This document shows, piece after piece, positions 27,172 through 38,726 of a stretch of 64,000 nucleotides of DNA. The notes below the pieces were generated by a model. The model was not told the DNA's origin, ran no database searches, and saw only the letters and a program-made list of their open reading frames with translations. The DNA is from Halomonas sp. TD01 (GTDB taxonomy: Bacteria; Pseudomonadota; Gammaproteobacteria; Pseudomonadales; Halomonadaceae). The position numbers and the translations under genes were made by a program. The stretch is from NCBI RefSeq assembly GCF_923868895.1, contig NZ_OV350343.1:3906001-3970000 (forward strand), given 5' to 3'. How positions within the stretch are numbered: position 1 is the first letter of the stretch; the number at the start of each line of letters is the position of its first letter.

Positions 27172-28512
27172 TTAGTCGTTAAGCGCAGCCGCCGCTTCTA
27201 CCAATCCAGCGAGGTTGAAACGTTCCGGCAGCTTGCCCGCCACCGCCAACTCTACCCGTTCGGCAATCACATCAAGCGCTACCTGCTCAAGCACCTCACC
27301 AGCAAATGCAAGCGTTAACAGGCCACGCGCGGTCGCTTTGTCGATACCGCGGGTACGTAACGCGTAGATCGCATCTTCATCCAACTGTCCCGTGGTGGTG
27401 CCATGAGAGCACTTCACGTCATCAGCATAAATTTCGAGCTCAGGCTTGGCATCGATACGCGCGCGATCGGAAAGCAATAAGTTTTGGTTACTTTGAAAAC
27501 CTTCGATCTTCTGACTATCGCGCTTAACGTACACTTTGCCGTTAAAGACGCCATGAGCGCGGTCATCCAAAATGCCTTTGTAATTCTCATTTGAGAACGT
27601 CAGCGGCGCATTGTGATTAACCTTGGTGTGGTTATCTATATGCTGGCGCCCCTGGCCGAAGAACAAGCCATAGAAATTGGTTTCCGCTCCTTGGCCGTTC
27701 AGGTCACTAATAAGGTCGTTGCGCACCAGCGCACCACCCAAATTCAGATTGTAGGAGCTATAGCGGCTATCTCGGCTCTGTTCAACATGAATACTGGCGA
27801 CATGCATGTCGCCCAAGGGCGCTTCTTGCAGTTTGTAGTGATTCAAGATCGCTCCGCGATCAAGCATCAGCTCGGCAACCACGTTGGTAAAGTTAGCCGC
27901 CTCGGTTTCACCGACATAGTGCTCAATCAACGTCGCTTCGCTGCGCCCTGCTGCTTCTACCAAGATGCGCGGATGGCACATCACTGGCGTGCCTGCACGA
28001 GACATAAACTGCAGTAGAATGGGTTTTTCCACAACGGTACCCGGCGCGATGCGCACCACAGCACCCTCTTCCATAAACGCGGTGTTCAGCGCTGCGAACG
28101 GGGAGAAATCAACCCCCGTCAGGCGCCCCAGTGGCCCACCCACAGCTTCGTGGTTATCAGCCAGCGCCTTAGAGAGCGGCATCACCTGAACGCTACTTGG
28201 CAGTGCTTCTAAGTCCGAGAGTGCTGCAGAGAATACACCATCTACAAACGTTAGCCGATACGCATCCAACGGCAATGTAAGTGCGGCCGCTTGCGCCTGA
28301 GAAAAGTCCGCATTTTCAGCCAGCGCAAAGTTTCCCTGGGCAATCGTACGTACGTCGGTGTATTTCCACTCTTCATCGCGGCGAGTAGGAAACCCCATGG
28401 CTTCAAAGCGTGCAGCTCCCGCTTGGCGGCGAGCCGCAATCCAGGTGGGTTCCGCACCGCGCTGTTGGCTACGCGCTGTTAGCGTGTCCAAAAACGTTTG
28501 CGTATCGCTCAT
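27172..28512 (-). CDS. sufD: scaffold subunit SufD
   Basis: A 446-residue member of the SufB/SufD family that forms the SufBC2D scaffold. The family core is near the carboxyl end: HNAPLTFSNENYKGILDD, GVFNGKVYVKRDSQKIEGFQSNQNLLLSD, AEIYADDVKCSHGTTTGQLDE-like sequence, with the conserved Cys and His. The ATG overlaps the sufC stop by four bases (ATGA), so the two are coupled. Confidence 0.94.
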   Translation of the reverse strand: MSDTQTFLDTLTARSQQRGAEPTWIAARRQAGAARFEAMGFPTRRDEEWKYTDVRTIAQGNFALAENADFSQAQAAALTLPLDAYRLTFVDGVFSAALSDLEALPSSVQVMPLSKALADNHEAVGGPLGRLTGVDFSPFAALNTAFMEEGAVVRIAPGTVVEKPILLQFMSRAGTPVMCHPRILVEAAGRSEATLIEHYVGETEAANFTNVVAELMLDRGAILNHYKLQEAPLGDMHVASIHVEQSRDSRYSSYNLNLGGALVRNDLISDLNGQGAETNFYGLFFGQGRQHIDNHTKVNHNAPLTFSNENYKGILDDRAHGVFNGKVYVKRDSQKIEGFQSNQNLLLSDRARIDAKPELEIYADDVKCSHGTTTGQLDEDAIYALRTRGIDKATARGLLTLAFAGEVLEQVALDVIAERVELAVAGKLPERFNLAGLVEAAAALND

Positions 28513-29258
28513 GCCGCAGACTCCTCAATGCCTTCATAGCCGTTGGCTTCCAGCTCTTTAGCAAGCTCAGCGTCGCCGCTCTTCACAATGCGGCCATCAA
28601 CTAAAACGTGCACCTTATCCGGCACGATGTAGTCCAGCAGGCGCTGATAGTGAGTGACCAGTAAAATGGCGCGATCTTCAGCGCGCAGGCTATTAACGCC
28701 ATCTGAGACAACTTTCATGGCATCAATATCAAGGCCGGAATCAATTTCATCGAGCATGGCAAGCTTAGGCTGAAGCACCAGCATCTGAAGAATTTCGTTA
28801 CGCTTTTTCTCACCGCCCGAAAAACCTTCATTGACAGCACGCTGCAGGAAGCTGGCATCCATCTTCATAAAGCCCAACTTCTCTTTTACCAGCTTCATAA
28901 ACTCAGGGGCGGGCATTTCTGCTTCACCGCGCGCTACACGCTGGGCATTGAGGGCGGCCTTCAGCAAGTAGATATTTTTGACCCCAGGGATTTCCACCGG
29001 GTACTGGAAGCCAAGTAGCAGGCCTGCTTGGGCGCGCTCTTCGATTTCCATTTCGAGAACGTCCTGGCCTTCAAAGGTAATGCTGCCTTGGGTCACCTCG
29101 TAACCATCTTTACCGGCGATAACGGCCGACAAGGTAGATTTACCCGCGCCGTTGGGGCCCATGATGGCATGCACTTCACCTGCTTTGATGGTAAGCGTTA
29201 AGCCTTTCAAAATTTCTTTGCCGTCGACGGTGACGTGTAAATCGTTAACTTGCAACAT
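28509..29258 (-). CDS. sufC: ATPase SufC
   Basis: A 249-residue ABC-type ATPase of the Suf scaffold. Walker A (GPNGAGKSTL), the signature FSGGEKKRNEI, Walker B (LAMLDEIDSGLD) and the switch His (LLVTHYQRLL) are intact. The SufC-type signature SGGEKKR separates it from transport ABC proteins. It is 73 bases after sufB and overlaps sufD. Confidence 0.96.
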   Translation of the reverse strand: MLQVNDLHVTVDGKEILKGLTLTIKAGEVHAIMGPNGAGKSTLSAVIAGKDGYEVTQGSITFEGQDVLEMEIEERAQAGLLLGFQYPVEIPGVKNIYLLKAALNAQRVARGEAEMPAPEFMKLVKEKLGFMKMDASFLQRAVNEGFSGGEKKRNEILQMLVLQPKLAMLDEIDSGLDIDAMKVVSDGVNSLRAEDRAILLVTHYQRLLDYIVPDKVHVLVDGRIVKSGDAELAKELEANGYEGIEESAA

Positions 29259-29331
29259 AGTGATAACCTTTTAAATGCTTGCGAATCGCTGGCGCGACGC
29301 CAATAAGATAAATTGTAAAGTGTCGGAGCTA

Positions 29332-30774
29332 TTAGCCCACCGCCCCTTCCAACGTCACGCTCAGAAGCGCTTCGGCTTCTACCGCGAACTCCATCGGCAG
29401 CTCTTGGAAAACGTCTTTACAGAAGCCGTTAACAATCATGCTGACCGCATCTTCTTCAGAAATCCCGCGGCTTTGGCAGTAGAACAGCTGATCTTCACCG
29501 ATCTTAGACGTGGTGGCTTCATGCTCAATCGTGGCGGTGCTGTTACCGATTTCTTGGTAGGGGAACGTGTGCGCACCGCACTTATCGCCAATTAGCAACG
29601 AGTCACACTGGGTAAAATTACGCGCCCCTTTGGCACGGGGGCCAATTTTAACCAGACCACGGTAGGATTGATCGCTCTTACCCGCTGAAATGCCTTTGGA
29701 AACAATATAGGAGCGAGTACCTTCACCAATGTGGATCATTTTGGTACCGGTGTCGGCCTGCTGACGGCCGTTGGTAACCGCCACGGAGTAGAACTCCCCG
29801 ATGCTGTCTTTGCCACGCAGTACACAGGAAGGGTATTTCCAGGTAATCGCTGAGCCGGTTTCTACCTGAGTCCAGCTAATGCGTGAACGATCACCACGAC
29901 AGTCGCCACGCTTGGTAACGAAGTTGTAAATACCGCCTTTACCGTTTTCATCACCGGGATACCAGTTCTGCACGGTGGAGTACTTAATGTAGGCGTCGTC
30001 CAGGGCAACGAGTTCTACGACTGCTGCGTGAAGCTGATTTTCATCACGCATTGGCGCCGTACAACCTTCCAAATAAGACACCTGGGCACGGCTCTCACAG
30101 ATAATCAAGGTACGCTCGAACTGACCTGTGTTAGCCGCGTTAATACGGAAATAGGTCGATAGCTCCATTGGGCAAGTCACGCCCTCAGGAACAAATACAA
30201 ATGAACCATCAGTGAATACTGCCGAGTTCAACGCGGCGAAATAGTTGTCAGCAACGGGAACGACGGTACCTAAATACTGCTTGATGAGTTCTGGATAATC
30301 GCGGATTGCTTCAGAAATCGAGCAGAAAATAACGCCTGCTTCGCCCAGCTCCTTTTTAAAGGTGGTCGTCACCGATACTGAGTCAAATACGGCATCAACC
30401 GCCACGCCTGCAAGCGCTGCACGCTCATGCAAAGGAATACCAAGCTTTTCATATGTTTCGAGAAGCTTAGGATCAACTTCATCCAGACTCTGAGGGCGAT
30501 CTTCAGGGCGCTTTGGCGCACTGAAATAAGAGATTGATTGATAATCAATTGGCGGATAATCAAGATGCGCCCAGGACGGCTCTTTCATTTTCAACCACTG
30601 ACGATAGGCATCTAGGCGCCACTCCAGCATCCATTCCGGCTCACCTTTCTTATTAGAGATAAAGGCGATGGTGTTTTCATCCAAGCCAGGTGGCAGGGTG
30701 TCGCTTTCTATATCGGTTACAAAACCATCTTTATATTCGCGACGAACCAACTGTTCCATTTCTTCGCTTGCCAT
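29332..30774 (-). CDS. sufB: scaffold subunit SufB
   Basis: A 480-residue SufB, the central scaffold where the cluster is assembled with SufC and SufD. Typical blocks are seen: [53 protein letters not shown], and [19 protein letters not shown], plus [15 protein letters not shown] near the end. The Cys residues needed for cluster binding are present. GGAGGG precedes the ATG. It follows the Rrf2 regulator gene by 62 bases. Confidence 0.96.
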   Translation of the reverse strand: MASEEMEQLVRREYKDGFVTDIESDTLPPGLDENTIAFISNKKGEPEWMLEWRLDAYRQWLKMKEPSWAHLDYPPIDYQSISYFSAPKRPEDRPQSLDEVDPKLLETYEKLGIPLHERAALAGVAVDAVFDSVSVTTTFKKELGEAGVIFCSISEAIRDYPELIKQYLGTVVPVADNYFAALNSAVFTDGSFVFVPEGVTCPMELSTYFRINAANTGQFERTLIICESRAQVSYLEGCTAPMRDENQLHAAVVELVALDDAYIKYSTVQNWYPGDENGKGGIYNFVTKRGDCRGDRSRISWTQVETGSAITWKYPSCVLRGKDSIGEFYSVAVTNGRQQADTGTKMIHIGEGTRSYIVSKGISAGKSDQSYRGLVKIGPRAKGARNFTQCDSLLIGDKCGAHTFPYQEIGNSTATIEHEATTSKIGEDQLFYCQSRGISEEDAVSMIVNGFCKDVFQELPMEFAVEAEALLSVTLEGAVG

Positions 30775-30836
30775 GGTGATACCCTCCGGGCAGTTGGGTG
30801 GCGAGGTTAGCTCGCCGTCAATAGGGATAGCACTGC

Positions 30837-31295
30837 CTAAGCTGATGCCAGGCTGATGCTTTGAATCGGTAACTGTACGGGTAATTTGATAGGGGTCGTG
30901 TCGGCCAAATGGGCCAGCGTGACGCTTTCAAGTAGCGTGCGAATCGCCAGCGATACGCGCTGCCAGTTGTCCGCGACACCGCAAGTAGCTGCTAAATCAC
31001 ACTCGCCTTCAGCTTGGCTGCATTCAGTCATCGCTACTGGCCCCTCAATAGCAGCAATAATATCGGCTGCGGTAATGTGTGATGCCGGTCGCGCCAAGCG
31101 ATAACCACCCTGAACACCACGCTGCGACTCCAGAAGCCCAGCTTTTACCAGCATCTTCAGCGTCTTACTGACAGTGGGGTGAGGCAGCTGCACCGCTTCA
31201 GCCAAATCAGCCGCCGCATGTGACGCCTGTGGATGGCGAGCAATTTGCGCCATCACTACAGCGGCATAATCTGTCAGCCGAGAAAGCTTGAGCAT
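30837..31295 (-). CDS. SUF system Rrf2 family regulator
   Basis: A 152-residue Rrf2 protein: winged helix ([49 protein letters not shown]) and the cluster-binding cysteines Cys92, Cys99 and Cys105. Family members resembling IscR sense cluster supply and repress suf genes. Being first in the operon it probably controls its own promoter; a candidate operator lies at 31335-31358. It has a GGGAG site. This is the proteobacterial Rrf2 type, unrelated to cyanobacterial SufR. Confidence 0.9.
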   Translation of the reverse strand: MLKLSRLTDYAAVVMAQIARHPQASHAAADLAEAVQLPHPTVSKTLKMLVKAGLLESQRGVQGGYRLARPASHITAADIIAAIEGPVAMTECSQAEGECDLAATCGVADNWQRVSLAIRTLLESVTLAHLADTTPIKLPVQLPIQSISLASA

Positions 31296-31334
31296 GTTGA
31301 CTCCCGTTCGCCGTTACAGTTGGCTTACCCGTTA

Positions 31335-31358
31335 ATTGGTACCATTTTAGTCCTGTAT
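31335..31358 (-). promoter_or_regulatory. candidate Rrf2/IscR-type operator
   Basis: On the minus strand the site begins ATACAGGACT, then AAAATGGTACCAAT. It fits the IscR type 1 consensus at its left half (ATA, GACT, A/T core) and partly on the right. It lies 40 bases upstream of the Rrf2 gene. Confidence 0.4.
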
Positions 31359-31380
31359 AAATTTGATGTGAAGCCCTAGA

Positions 31381-31395
31381 GCAAAATCGTTATCA
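31381..31395. promoter_or_regulatory. candidate Fur box (weaker)
   Basis: GCAAAATCGTTATCA matches the 15-base Fur core (TGATAATNATTATCA, either strand) at about ten positions. It is upstream of the Rrf2-suf operon. Confidence 0.4.
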
Positions 31396-31440
31396 ATTTA
31401 TGCAAAATAACAGCACGTTCGGCTCTGATAGCATCAAAAA

Positions 31441-31455
31441 CAACAATCATTATCA
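31441..31455. promoter_or_regulatory. candidate Fur box (stronger)
   Basis: CAACAATCATTATCA, read as TGATAATGATTGTTG on the other strand, matches the Fur core in its whole left half and most of the right. It sits 150 bases upstream of the Rrf2 gene and suggests iron control of the suf operon. Confidence 0.55.
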
Positions 31456-31497
31456 TTTGAAAAAACTATCAACAAAACTCTCAAAGTGCTTAACGAA

Positions 31498-31526
31498 AAA
31501 AGCCTGCGAGAATTTCGCAGGCTTTT
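31498..31526. terminator. terminator after yjdM
   Basis: A twelve-base stem (AAAAGCCTGCGA with TCGCAGGCTTTT, five-base loop) with a six-T run on the minus strand ends leftward transcription from yjdM, before the suf promoter region. Confidence 0.88.
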
Positions 31527-31585
31527 GGGACTAGACATAGACAGAGCAGTACATTGTGGTGAAGGTGCGCTATTTCTTTGAATCG

Positions 31586-31927
31586 CTATGCTTTTTTGAC
31601 AAACTCCGATTTAAGCTTCATGGGACCAATACCGTCGATTTTACAATCAATATCGTGATCGCCATCCACTAAACGGATATTTTTAACTTTGGTGCCTACT
31701 TTAACCACCAATGAGCTGCCTTTGACTTTGAGGTCTTTTATGACGGTAACGCTATCGCCGTCAGCCAGCATATTACCGTTAGCATCACGAATACCAGAGC
31801 CAGCCTCTTCAGCGCCCTCTTCTGCTACTTTTGACCATTCGTTGCCGCATTCCGGGCAGACATACTGGATACCATCATCGTAGGTAAATTCAGAGGCACA
31901 GGCAGGACAATTGGGTAGATCACTCAT
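31586..31927 (-). CDS. yjdM: YjdM (PhnA-type) zinc-ribbon protein
   Basis: A 113-residue protein with two CxxC zinc-ribbon pairs ([25 protein letters not shown]) and the carboxyl domain [19 protein letters not shown]...[25 protein letters not shown] typical of PhnA/YjdM. Despite the old PhnA name there is no sign of phosphonate genes nearby. The precise function is unclear. The ATG at 31927 has a GGAG site; an ATG at 31942 is less likely. It is a single gene with its own terminator. Confidence 0.9.
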   Translation of the reverse strand: MSDLPNCPACASEFTYDDGIQYVCPECGNEWSKVAEEGAEEAGSGIRDANGNMLADGDSVTVIKDLKVKGSSLVVKVGTKVKNIRLVDGDHDIDCKIDGIGPMKLKSEFVKKA

Positions 31928-32015
31928 AACAGGCTCCATCACATCAATCTAATTCACAGGATTTAGAAAGCGATGGAGCCTACACGGGTTCTGCAAAATG
32001 TCCAGAATTGGTGTC

Positions 32016-32492
32016 TTAACCACGCTGATAGATGCCTACTAGTCGGTTCATACCCAGCAGGTGTGGCTCAACTTCATTGAGCAACTCTTGAAGCGTTAAC
32101 CCTTCAGGTAGTGAGGTTTGATGATCCAACGCTAACACCCAAAAATAGTAAAGATGGTTGCCATGTCCTTCTGGCGGCATCGGTCCACAATAACCATTAC
32201 TTCCTTTGTCATTTACTCCCGTCGTACCTAACGGCGTCTTTTCAGCCAGCTCCTGAATATCACCAGGAAGGTTATAGAGCACCCAGTGGACAAACCCGTA
32301 ACTTCCTTCTTTTACCAATGGTGCATCAGGGTCGTGACAAATTACTGCAAATCCCTTGGTGCCTTTTGGCACACCTTCCCAGGTTAAGGCAGGCGAAACA
32401 TCTTCGCCTTCGCCGGTGTGCTTAGTAGGAATAGATTGATGGTTGAGAAACGCGCTGCTAGTCACATGCATAGAGGATAGTGCAAATGCCAT
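32016..32492 (-). CDS. YbhB/YbcL family Raf kinase inhibitor-like protein
   Basis: A 158-residue phosphatidylethanolamine-binding-protein fold: DVSPALTWEGVPKGTKGFAVICHDPDAP and NGYCGPMPPEGHGNHLYYFWVLALD hold the ligand-pocket residues (DPDAP, GPxPPxGxH). No signal peptide, so cytosolic. Bacterial members have no settled role. GGAGAG precedes the ATG. Confidence 0.9.
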   Translation of the reverse strand: MAFALSSMHVTSSAFLNHQSIPTKHTGEGEDVSPALTWEGVPKGTKGFAVICHDPDAPLVKEGSYGFVHWVLYNLPGDIQELAEKTPLGTTGVNDKGSNGYCGPMPPEGHGNHLYYFWVLALDHQTSLPEGLTLQELLNEVEPHLLGMNRLVGIYQRG

Positions 32493-32561
32493 GCTGCTCT
32501 CCTATAGGGACAAAACAAAAAAACATTTTTAGCCTTGTCGAATAGCGATAAGAAGTCAACA

Positions 32562-33116
32562 TTAATTCAGTTTAGCGGAATGCCGCTGCCACCACTCATT
32601 TGCAATGCTTACATTGCCTGCATTCGCAGCCGAATCTAACACTGTGGGCAACTGTATATAGTCACCTCGCGTTCTCGCCATTAAAAGCGGATCTTGAGTG
32701 GCCAGCTGAAGGGCATACAGGGCTAACATCAACTCATAGTCATCGGTCGTATTTAGACGCGCAAACAGCAAAGGGACGGCGGGCAAGCCAATTTCGCCTA
32801 GCCGCTCTGCCGCAATATACCAAACGCGCGGATTGTCTTGCCCTCCATATTGCGAAACAAAACGCCTGTCTGCTAATCGGCTAACATAGTAGGCCGCCTT
32901 CTCTTCTGGGCTAGTTAACAGTGGCGGCACCCAGTCGGTTACCTGGCGGTTAGTAACGTTACCAGACTGCGCTCCTGGGGATACCTGAGCCATGCTAGGC
33001 GACACCGCTTGAGCGGTGGTATCCGGTGTTTGAGAGGCGGTTGGCTGACCGGCGCATCCAGCTAATATGACACCCATTGCGCCTGCCCACAGTAGCCAAG
33101 GAGCTCGTTGCTTCAT
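32562..33116 (-). CDS. lipoprotein with a HEAT-like helical region
   Basis: A 184-residue protein with a lipoprotein signal (lipobox LAGC, Cys21). A low-complexity Ser/Thr/Pro/Gln linker follows to about residue 55, then a helical domain including AERLGEIGLPAVPLLFARLNTTDDYELMLALYALQLAT, which reads as one or two HEAT-like repeats. I do not recognise the family. AGGGAA lies before the ATG. It is 28 bases after the DCC thioredoxin-like gene, probably on one transcript. Confidence 0.7.
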   Translation of the reverse strand: MKQRAPWLLWAGAMGVILAGCAGQPTASQTPDTTAQAVSPSMAQVSPGAQSGNVTNRQVTDWVPPLLTSPEEKAAYYVSRLADRRFVSQYGGQDNPRVWYIAAERLGEIGLPAVPLLFARLNTTDDYELMLALYALQLATQDPLLMARTRGDYIQLPTVLDSAANAGNVSIANEWWQRHSAKLN

Positions 33117-33144
33117 GATAAATTCCCTATATCGATGTCCACAT

Positions 33145-33519
33145 CTATTCAGACCAACGCCCTTCCCGCTTAAGACGTTGCTTTACCCAACGGTCATAAT
33201 ACCAGCGTAACGCGTTTTTAATGCCTGGCAGGCCAATCAGCCATGCAATAGGCGCCAGAAATGGAATACGCGCTATCAACACACGATAGGCATCAATGCC
33301 TTCGATAACAGTGCCATCGACTTTTTCGATATGCAGCGAGCGTAAAGCGGCTTCTGGCGCCACTCCTTTGTCTCGTAATAGCTGCTGATGCTCAGTGACA
33401 TCGCACCACACAATGGAATGACCATGCCTGCCAGCCCAACGCTCAAAACGACGACGATCTTTGCGGCAGCCAGGGCAAACCGCATCGTAAAAGACGTTGA
33501 TTGGGGTGTTATCAGACAT
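33145..33519 (-). CDS. DCC family thiol-disulfide oxidoreductase-like protein (DUF393)
   Basis: A 124-residue thioredoxin-fold protein with the CxxC motif in YDAVCPGC (Cys15, Cys18), and the DUF393 pattern DGTVIEGIDAYRVL plus PFLAPIAWLIGLPGIK. The family name DCC refers to the conserved start D-x-x-C-x-x-C. The redox partner is not known. It is divergent from the flavoprotein gene, so they may share a promoter region of 72 bases. Confidence 0.87.
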   Translation of the reverse strand: MSDNTPINVFYDAVCPGCRKDRRRFERWAGRHGHSIVWCDVTEHQQLLRDKGVAPEAALRSLHIEKVDGTVIEGIDAYRVLIARIPFLAPIAWLIGLPGIKNALRWYYDRWVKQRLKREGRWSE

Positions 33520-33591
33520 ATAGGCTCTCGTTAAGGCTGTACTTAATAGTGTGGCACTTCCTCTAGGCGACGCAACTCAGCAGGCTTTTTC

Positions 33592-34053
33592 ATGAAACGT
33601 CTACTCATCATTGCTCACGCACCTTCTAAGAACACTCAAAAAATGCTCGAAGCCGTTATCAATGGCGCTTCTCACCCCGACATAGAGAATGTGGAAGTGT
33701 TCTCTCTCCCCCCACTCGAAACACACCCCGAAGACATTAACGCCGCCGATGCCATCATTTTGGGGACGACTGAAAATTTAGGATATATGGCAGGCCTGAT
33801 GAAGGATGTCTTCGACCGGTGCTATTACCCATGCCTGGATAAAAACGAGGGACTGCCTTTTGCCTTTTATATTCGAGCTGGCCACGACGGAACCGGCACT
33901 CGCCGAGCAATTGAGTGTATCACCAAGGGATTGCGCTGGAGATTGGTGCAAGACCCACTTATCTGCAGGGGTGATTTCCAAACAGGGTTCATCGACCAAT
34001 GTGAGGAGCTAGGGCTGTCCATAGCCGCTAGCCTGGAAGCAGGCATCATCTGA
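33592..34053 (+). CDS. flavodoxin-like FMN protein
   Basis: A 153-residue protein with a flavodoxin fold start (MKRLLIIAHAPSKNTQKMLEAV), whose phosphate-binding loop is HAPSKNT, and the typical AIILGTTENLGYMAGLMKDVFDR segment. Likely an NAD(P)H-quinone-type reductase or electron carrier. It has no fused domain. It stands alone between divergent and rightward genes. Confidence 0.8.
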   Translation: MKRLLIIAHAPSKNTQKMLEAVINGASHPDIENVEVFSLPPLETHPEDINAADAIILGTTENLGYMAGLMKDVFDRCYYPCLDKNEGLPFAFYIRAGHDGTGTRRAIECITKGLRWRLVQDPLICRGDFQTGFIDQCEELGLSIAASLEAGII

Positions 34054-34202
34054 TGTGAGTAGTCGTGAAAAATCAAATTGTATAACGCTGTTAAGCCTGC
34101 CTTACTATAAAGAAGCATGTCGCGCCGGTATTCCATAGAGGCACCTGCCCACTCCACCCGTCGCCTTGCCATAACCCAACGCATGTATTTCAGGTAGCCA
34201 TT

Positions 34203-35291
34203 ATGCATAAAGTCATCGCTTTTTATGACGATCGCGTACTTGACCACGAGCCTAATATCGACGCGGATTTTTTACCCGAGCGAATTGATAAACGCATTCG
34301 ACACTTGTTGGCAGGGCTACCTATTCCGTGGAAATACCCCGAGCACCCTGGTCGGTTACAAGCAATCCAACAACTGCTTGAGAAAGCACCGATTGATGGT
34401 CTGCAGATTGAAGGAGGCAAGGCCGCGACACACGATCAGTTAGCCCGTGTACACACCACCTCTTATCTCAGCGACATCTTTAGCCTGCGCGGAAAAAATG
34501 CATGGTTGGATGTGGATACCACAGCGGTGTCACCAGGTAGCATTGACGCGGCAGAAGTCGCCGCAGGCACGGCTATTGCCGCCGTAGAAGCCGTCATGGA
34601 TAAACGCACCCAAAGTGCGTTTGCACTTATTAGGCCGCCTGGCCATCATGCGGAACCCGTTCGCGCCCGTGGGTTTTGCTTATTCAACAATGTTGCAGTA
34701 GCTGCCGCCCATGCGCGCAGCGCCTTAGGCTGCGAAAGAGTACTAATTATTGATTGGGACGCACACCACGGTAACGGCACACAGGATATCTTTTGGGCCG
34801 ACCCCGACGTGATGTTTTTTGACATACACCGCGCCGCACCTTTCTACCCAGGCTCAGGTCATTTAGAAGAAGTCGGCGCGGGTTTGGGTGAAGGAACTAC
34901 CATCAATGTCCCACTCCCCGCTGGCGCCGGCGATGAGGCGTATCTCAAGGCGTTTCGTGACATTTTGGCGCCTGCTGCCCATTGGTTTAAGCCGGATATT
35001 ATTTTAGTCTCAGCAGGCTTTGACCCACATTGGCATGATTTAGCGCTCAACGTTTCTTATGAGGGCTTTGGTGCCCTGACGGGGTTCTTACAACAGCTAG
35101 CTGAACAACACTGCGAGGGCCGTTTAGTGTTTGTTTTAGAGGGCGGCTATAACCTGGAATCACTGGCCAACGGCACCCGAGCGGTGCTTGCAGTACTTGC
35201 GGGAAACACCATCCCAGTGCCTGATACTTGCGGTATCGCAGAAGTCCAAGCGGCGGCTGACTTTCATCGCAGTGCGTTTCCAACCAGTTAA
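34203..35291 (+). CDS. histone deacetylase family protein
   Basis: A 362-residue class II-type deacetylase. Zinc and catalytic motifs are in order: IRPPGHHAEP, GFCLFNNVAVAA, IIDWDAHHGNGTQDIF, VSAGFDPHW and LEGGYN. Bacterial members may act on acetylpolyamines or acetylated proteins; the substrate cannot be told apart here. AGGTAG precedes the ATG. It ends at a shared terminator with fadA. Confidence 0.9.
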   Translation: MHKVIAFYDDRVLDHEPNIDADFLPERIDKRIRHLLAGLPIPWKYPEHPGRLQAIQQLLEKAPIDGLQIEGGKAATHDQLARVHTTSYLSDIFSLRGKNAWLDVDTTAVSPGSIDAAEVAAGTAIAAVEAVMDKRTQSAFALIRPPGHHAEPVRARGFCLFNNVAVAAAHARSALGCERVLIIDWDAHHGNGTQDIFWADPDVMFFDIHRAAPFYPGSGHLEEVGAGLGEGTTINVPLPAGAGDEAYLKAFRDILAPAAHWFKPDIILVSAGFDPHWHDLALNVSYEGFGALTGFLQQLAEQHCEGRLVFVLEGGYNLESLANGTRAVLAVLAGNTIPVPDTCGIAEVQAAADFHRSAFPTS

Positions 35292-35305
35292 CAGCACTGC
35301 CATAA

Positions 35306-35332
35306 AAAACGGCACCGCGGGGGTGCCGTTTT
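35306..35332. terminator. bidirectional terminator between deacetylase and fadA
   Basis: An eleven-base stem (AAAACGGCACC with GGTGCCGTTTT, five-base loop) with T runs on both strands separates two convergent genes. Confidence 0.9.
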
Positions 35333-35349
35333 GTCGGTAAGCGCTGTGT

Positions 35350-36531
<1,182 letters not shown>

Positions 36532-36551
36532 CTATCTCCTATGCGTGGTGG

Positions 36552-38726
36552 TTAGGCCTGAGTGCCAGAATAAAATTGCTCGTTATTTTGAGCCATCTGA
36601 CGCAGTTTCTCAGTGGGCGCGTAAAGCGGGCCTAACTCTTCCGCAAGGTTTTCGGCTAGCTTCACGAATTCGGCAACACCCATCGCGTCAATGTAGCGCA
36701 GCGCGCCACCGCGGAAGGGAGGGAAACCGATGCCGTAGATTAATGCCATATCGGCTTCAGCTGGGGTTTCCACGATGCCATCTTCAAGGCAACGAACAGT
36801 TTCCAGACAAAGCGGTACCATCATGCGAGCGATAATGTCTTCATCAGAAAACTCTTTCTGCTCTTTCACGACGTCTTTCACCAGCGCGTAGGCTTGCTCG
36901 TCGGTAACTTTCTTAGGTTTGCCTTTCTTATCTTCTTCATAGGCATAGAAGCCTTTATCGTTCTTCTGGCCCAGACGCTTATTGTCGTACATCACCTGAA
37001 TAGCGGTTTTGCCGTCACGCGCCATGCGATCCGGGAAGCCTTCTGCCATCACTTCGTTAGCGTGTACCGCAGTATCAAGACCGACTACGTCCAGCAGATA
37101 CGCAGGCCCCATAGGCCAGCCAAACTTTTCCATCACTTTGTCAACGCGCTGGAAATCAGCGCCCTGCTCTACCAGGAAGCTAAAGCCGCCGAAGTAAGGG
37201 AACAATACGCGGTTAACCAAAAAGCCGGGGCAGTCATTCACAACGATCGGGGTTTTGCCCATCGCACGTGCGTAGGCAACTGTTGCTGCCACCGCCGCAT
37301 CTGAGGTCTTCTCGCCACGAATAACCTCCACTAACGGCATACGGTGCACAGGGTTAAAAAAGTGCATACCGCAGAAGTTTTCAGGACGCTTAAGATTCTT
37401 AGCCAAGCGATTAATAGAAATCGTCGAGGTGTTAGAGGTAAGGATGGTGCTTTCACTCACCATGCCTTCGACTTCGGTCAGTACGGCGTCTTTGACCTTG
37501 GGATTTTCAACCACCGCCTCGACCACTAGGTCGACGTTGCCGAAATCACCGTAAGAGAGCGTGGGGCGAATGTTGGTCAGCTTTTCGGCCATCTGCTCGG
37601 TCGTCAGCTTTTTACGCTCTACCTGCTTGGAGAACAGCTTACGCGCTTCTTTCAGGCCCAGCTCAATGGCTTCCTCATTGATATCTTTCATAACAATGGG
37701 CGTACCTTTGCTGGCACTCTGGTAGGCGATACCACCACCCATGATGCCTGCGCCCAGCACGGCGGTCTGCTTAACTGGCTGCGACTGCTTCTCGTACTTG
37801 CTACCTTTTTTCTTCACGACTTGGTCGTTAAGGAACAGGCCAACCAAGTTAAAGGCAACACTGCTGAGTGCTAGCTTGGCAAATGCTTTCGCTTCAATCG
37901 CCTGGGCACGGGCACGCGTCTCGCCAGCGCCTTTCTGAATCACCTTGATCGACTCTACCGGCGCGGGGTAGTGAGGGCCGGCCTTGCCAGCTACAAACCC
38001 TTTGGCGGTTTCAAACGCCATCATTTGCTCAATGGCGTTGAGATTAAGCGGTGATTTCTTCTCTTCGCGACGCGCTTGGTAATCCAACTCACCGGCATTG
38101 GCACGGTCTAGAATATCCAATGCGGCTTCTTCAAGAAGCTCGTGAGTAACAACAGCATCGACTGCGCCGACTTTAAGTGCCGCATTAGCACGGTTTTCAG
38201 TACCGCCAGCAATCCATTCAATCGCGTTATCTGCGCCAATCAAGCGAGGTAAACGTACACAACCACCCCAGCCTGGCAGAATGCCTAGCTTGGTTTCAGG
38301 TAAGCCGATTTTGGCTTTCTCACTCATTACCCGGAAATCGGTGGTCAACAGGACTTCACAGCCGCCACCAAGGGCCAGGCCATTAATGGCCGTCACGGTT
38401 GGGAAAGGCAGATCTTCAATCGCATTGAAGATGTCGTGAACCTTAAGGTTCATCTCGACGAGATACTCTTCGCCTTTGTCAAAAAGGCTGTGAAACTCGG
38501 TGATGTCAGCGCCGACAATAAATGCATCTTTGCCACTGCTAATCATCAACCCCTGTAGGCCGCTTTCAGCTTGAAGCGCTTTTACTGCCTCGCCCAACTC
38601 TGCCACAACAGCACTGGACAGCTTATTAACGGACTCATCTTTCAGATCGAAAGTGAGCTTAGCGATGTCATTGCCACCTTGGGTGTCACGACGCTCCACC
38701 GTGATGGCATTGCCTTGATAGATCAT
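36552..38726 (-). CDS. fadB: fatty-acid oxidation complex alpha subunit FadB
   Basis: A 724-residue multifunctional enzyme. The amino third is an enoyl-CoA hydratase ([57 protein letters not shown]), the middle a Rossmann 3-hydroxyacyl-CoA dehydrogenase ([42 protein letters not shown]). Linear beta-oxidation of acyl-CoA. The ATG at 38726 has GGAGAG upstream; a GTG at 38741 adds five residues. Confidence 0.95.
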   Translation of the reverse strand: MIYQGNAITVERRDTQGGNDIAKLTFDLKDESVNKLSSAVVAELGEAVKALQAESGLQGLMISSGKDAFIVGADITEFHSLFDKGEEYLVEMNLKVHDIFNAIEDLPFPTVTAINGLALGGGCEVLLTTDFRVMSEKAKIGLPETKLGILPGWGGCVRLPRLIGADNAIEWIAGGTENRANAALKVGAVDAVVTHELLEEAALDILDRANAGELDYQARREEKKSPLNLNAIEQMMAFETAKGFVAGKAGPHYPAPVESIKVIQKGAGETRARAQAIEAKAFAKLALSSVAFNLVGLFLNDQVVKKKGSKYEKQSQPVKQTAVLGAGIMGGGIAYQSASKGTPIVMKDINEEAIELGLKEARKLFSKQVERKKLTTEQMAEKLTNIRPTLSYGDFGNVDLVVEAVVENPKVKDAVLTEVEGMVSESTILTSNTSTISINRLAKNLKRPENFCGMHFFNPVHRMPLVEVIRGEKTSDAAVAATVAYARAMGKTPIVVNDCPGFLVNRVLFPYFGGFSFLVEQGADFQRVDKVMEKFGWPMGPAYLLDVVGLDTAVHANEVMAEGFPDRMARDGKTAIQVMYDNKRLGQKNDKGFYAYEEDKKGKPKKVTDEQAYALVKDVVKEQKEFSDEDIIARMMVPLCLETVRCLEDGIVETPAEADMALIYGIGFPPFRGGALRYIDAMGVAEFVKLAENLAEELGPLYAPTEKLRQMAQNNEQFYSGTQA

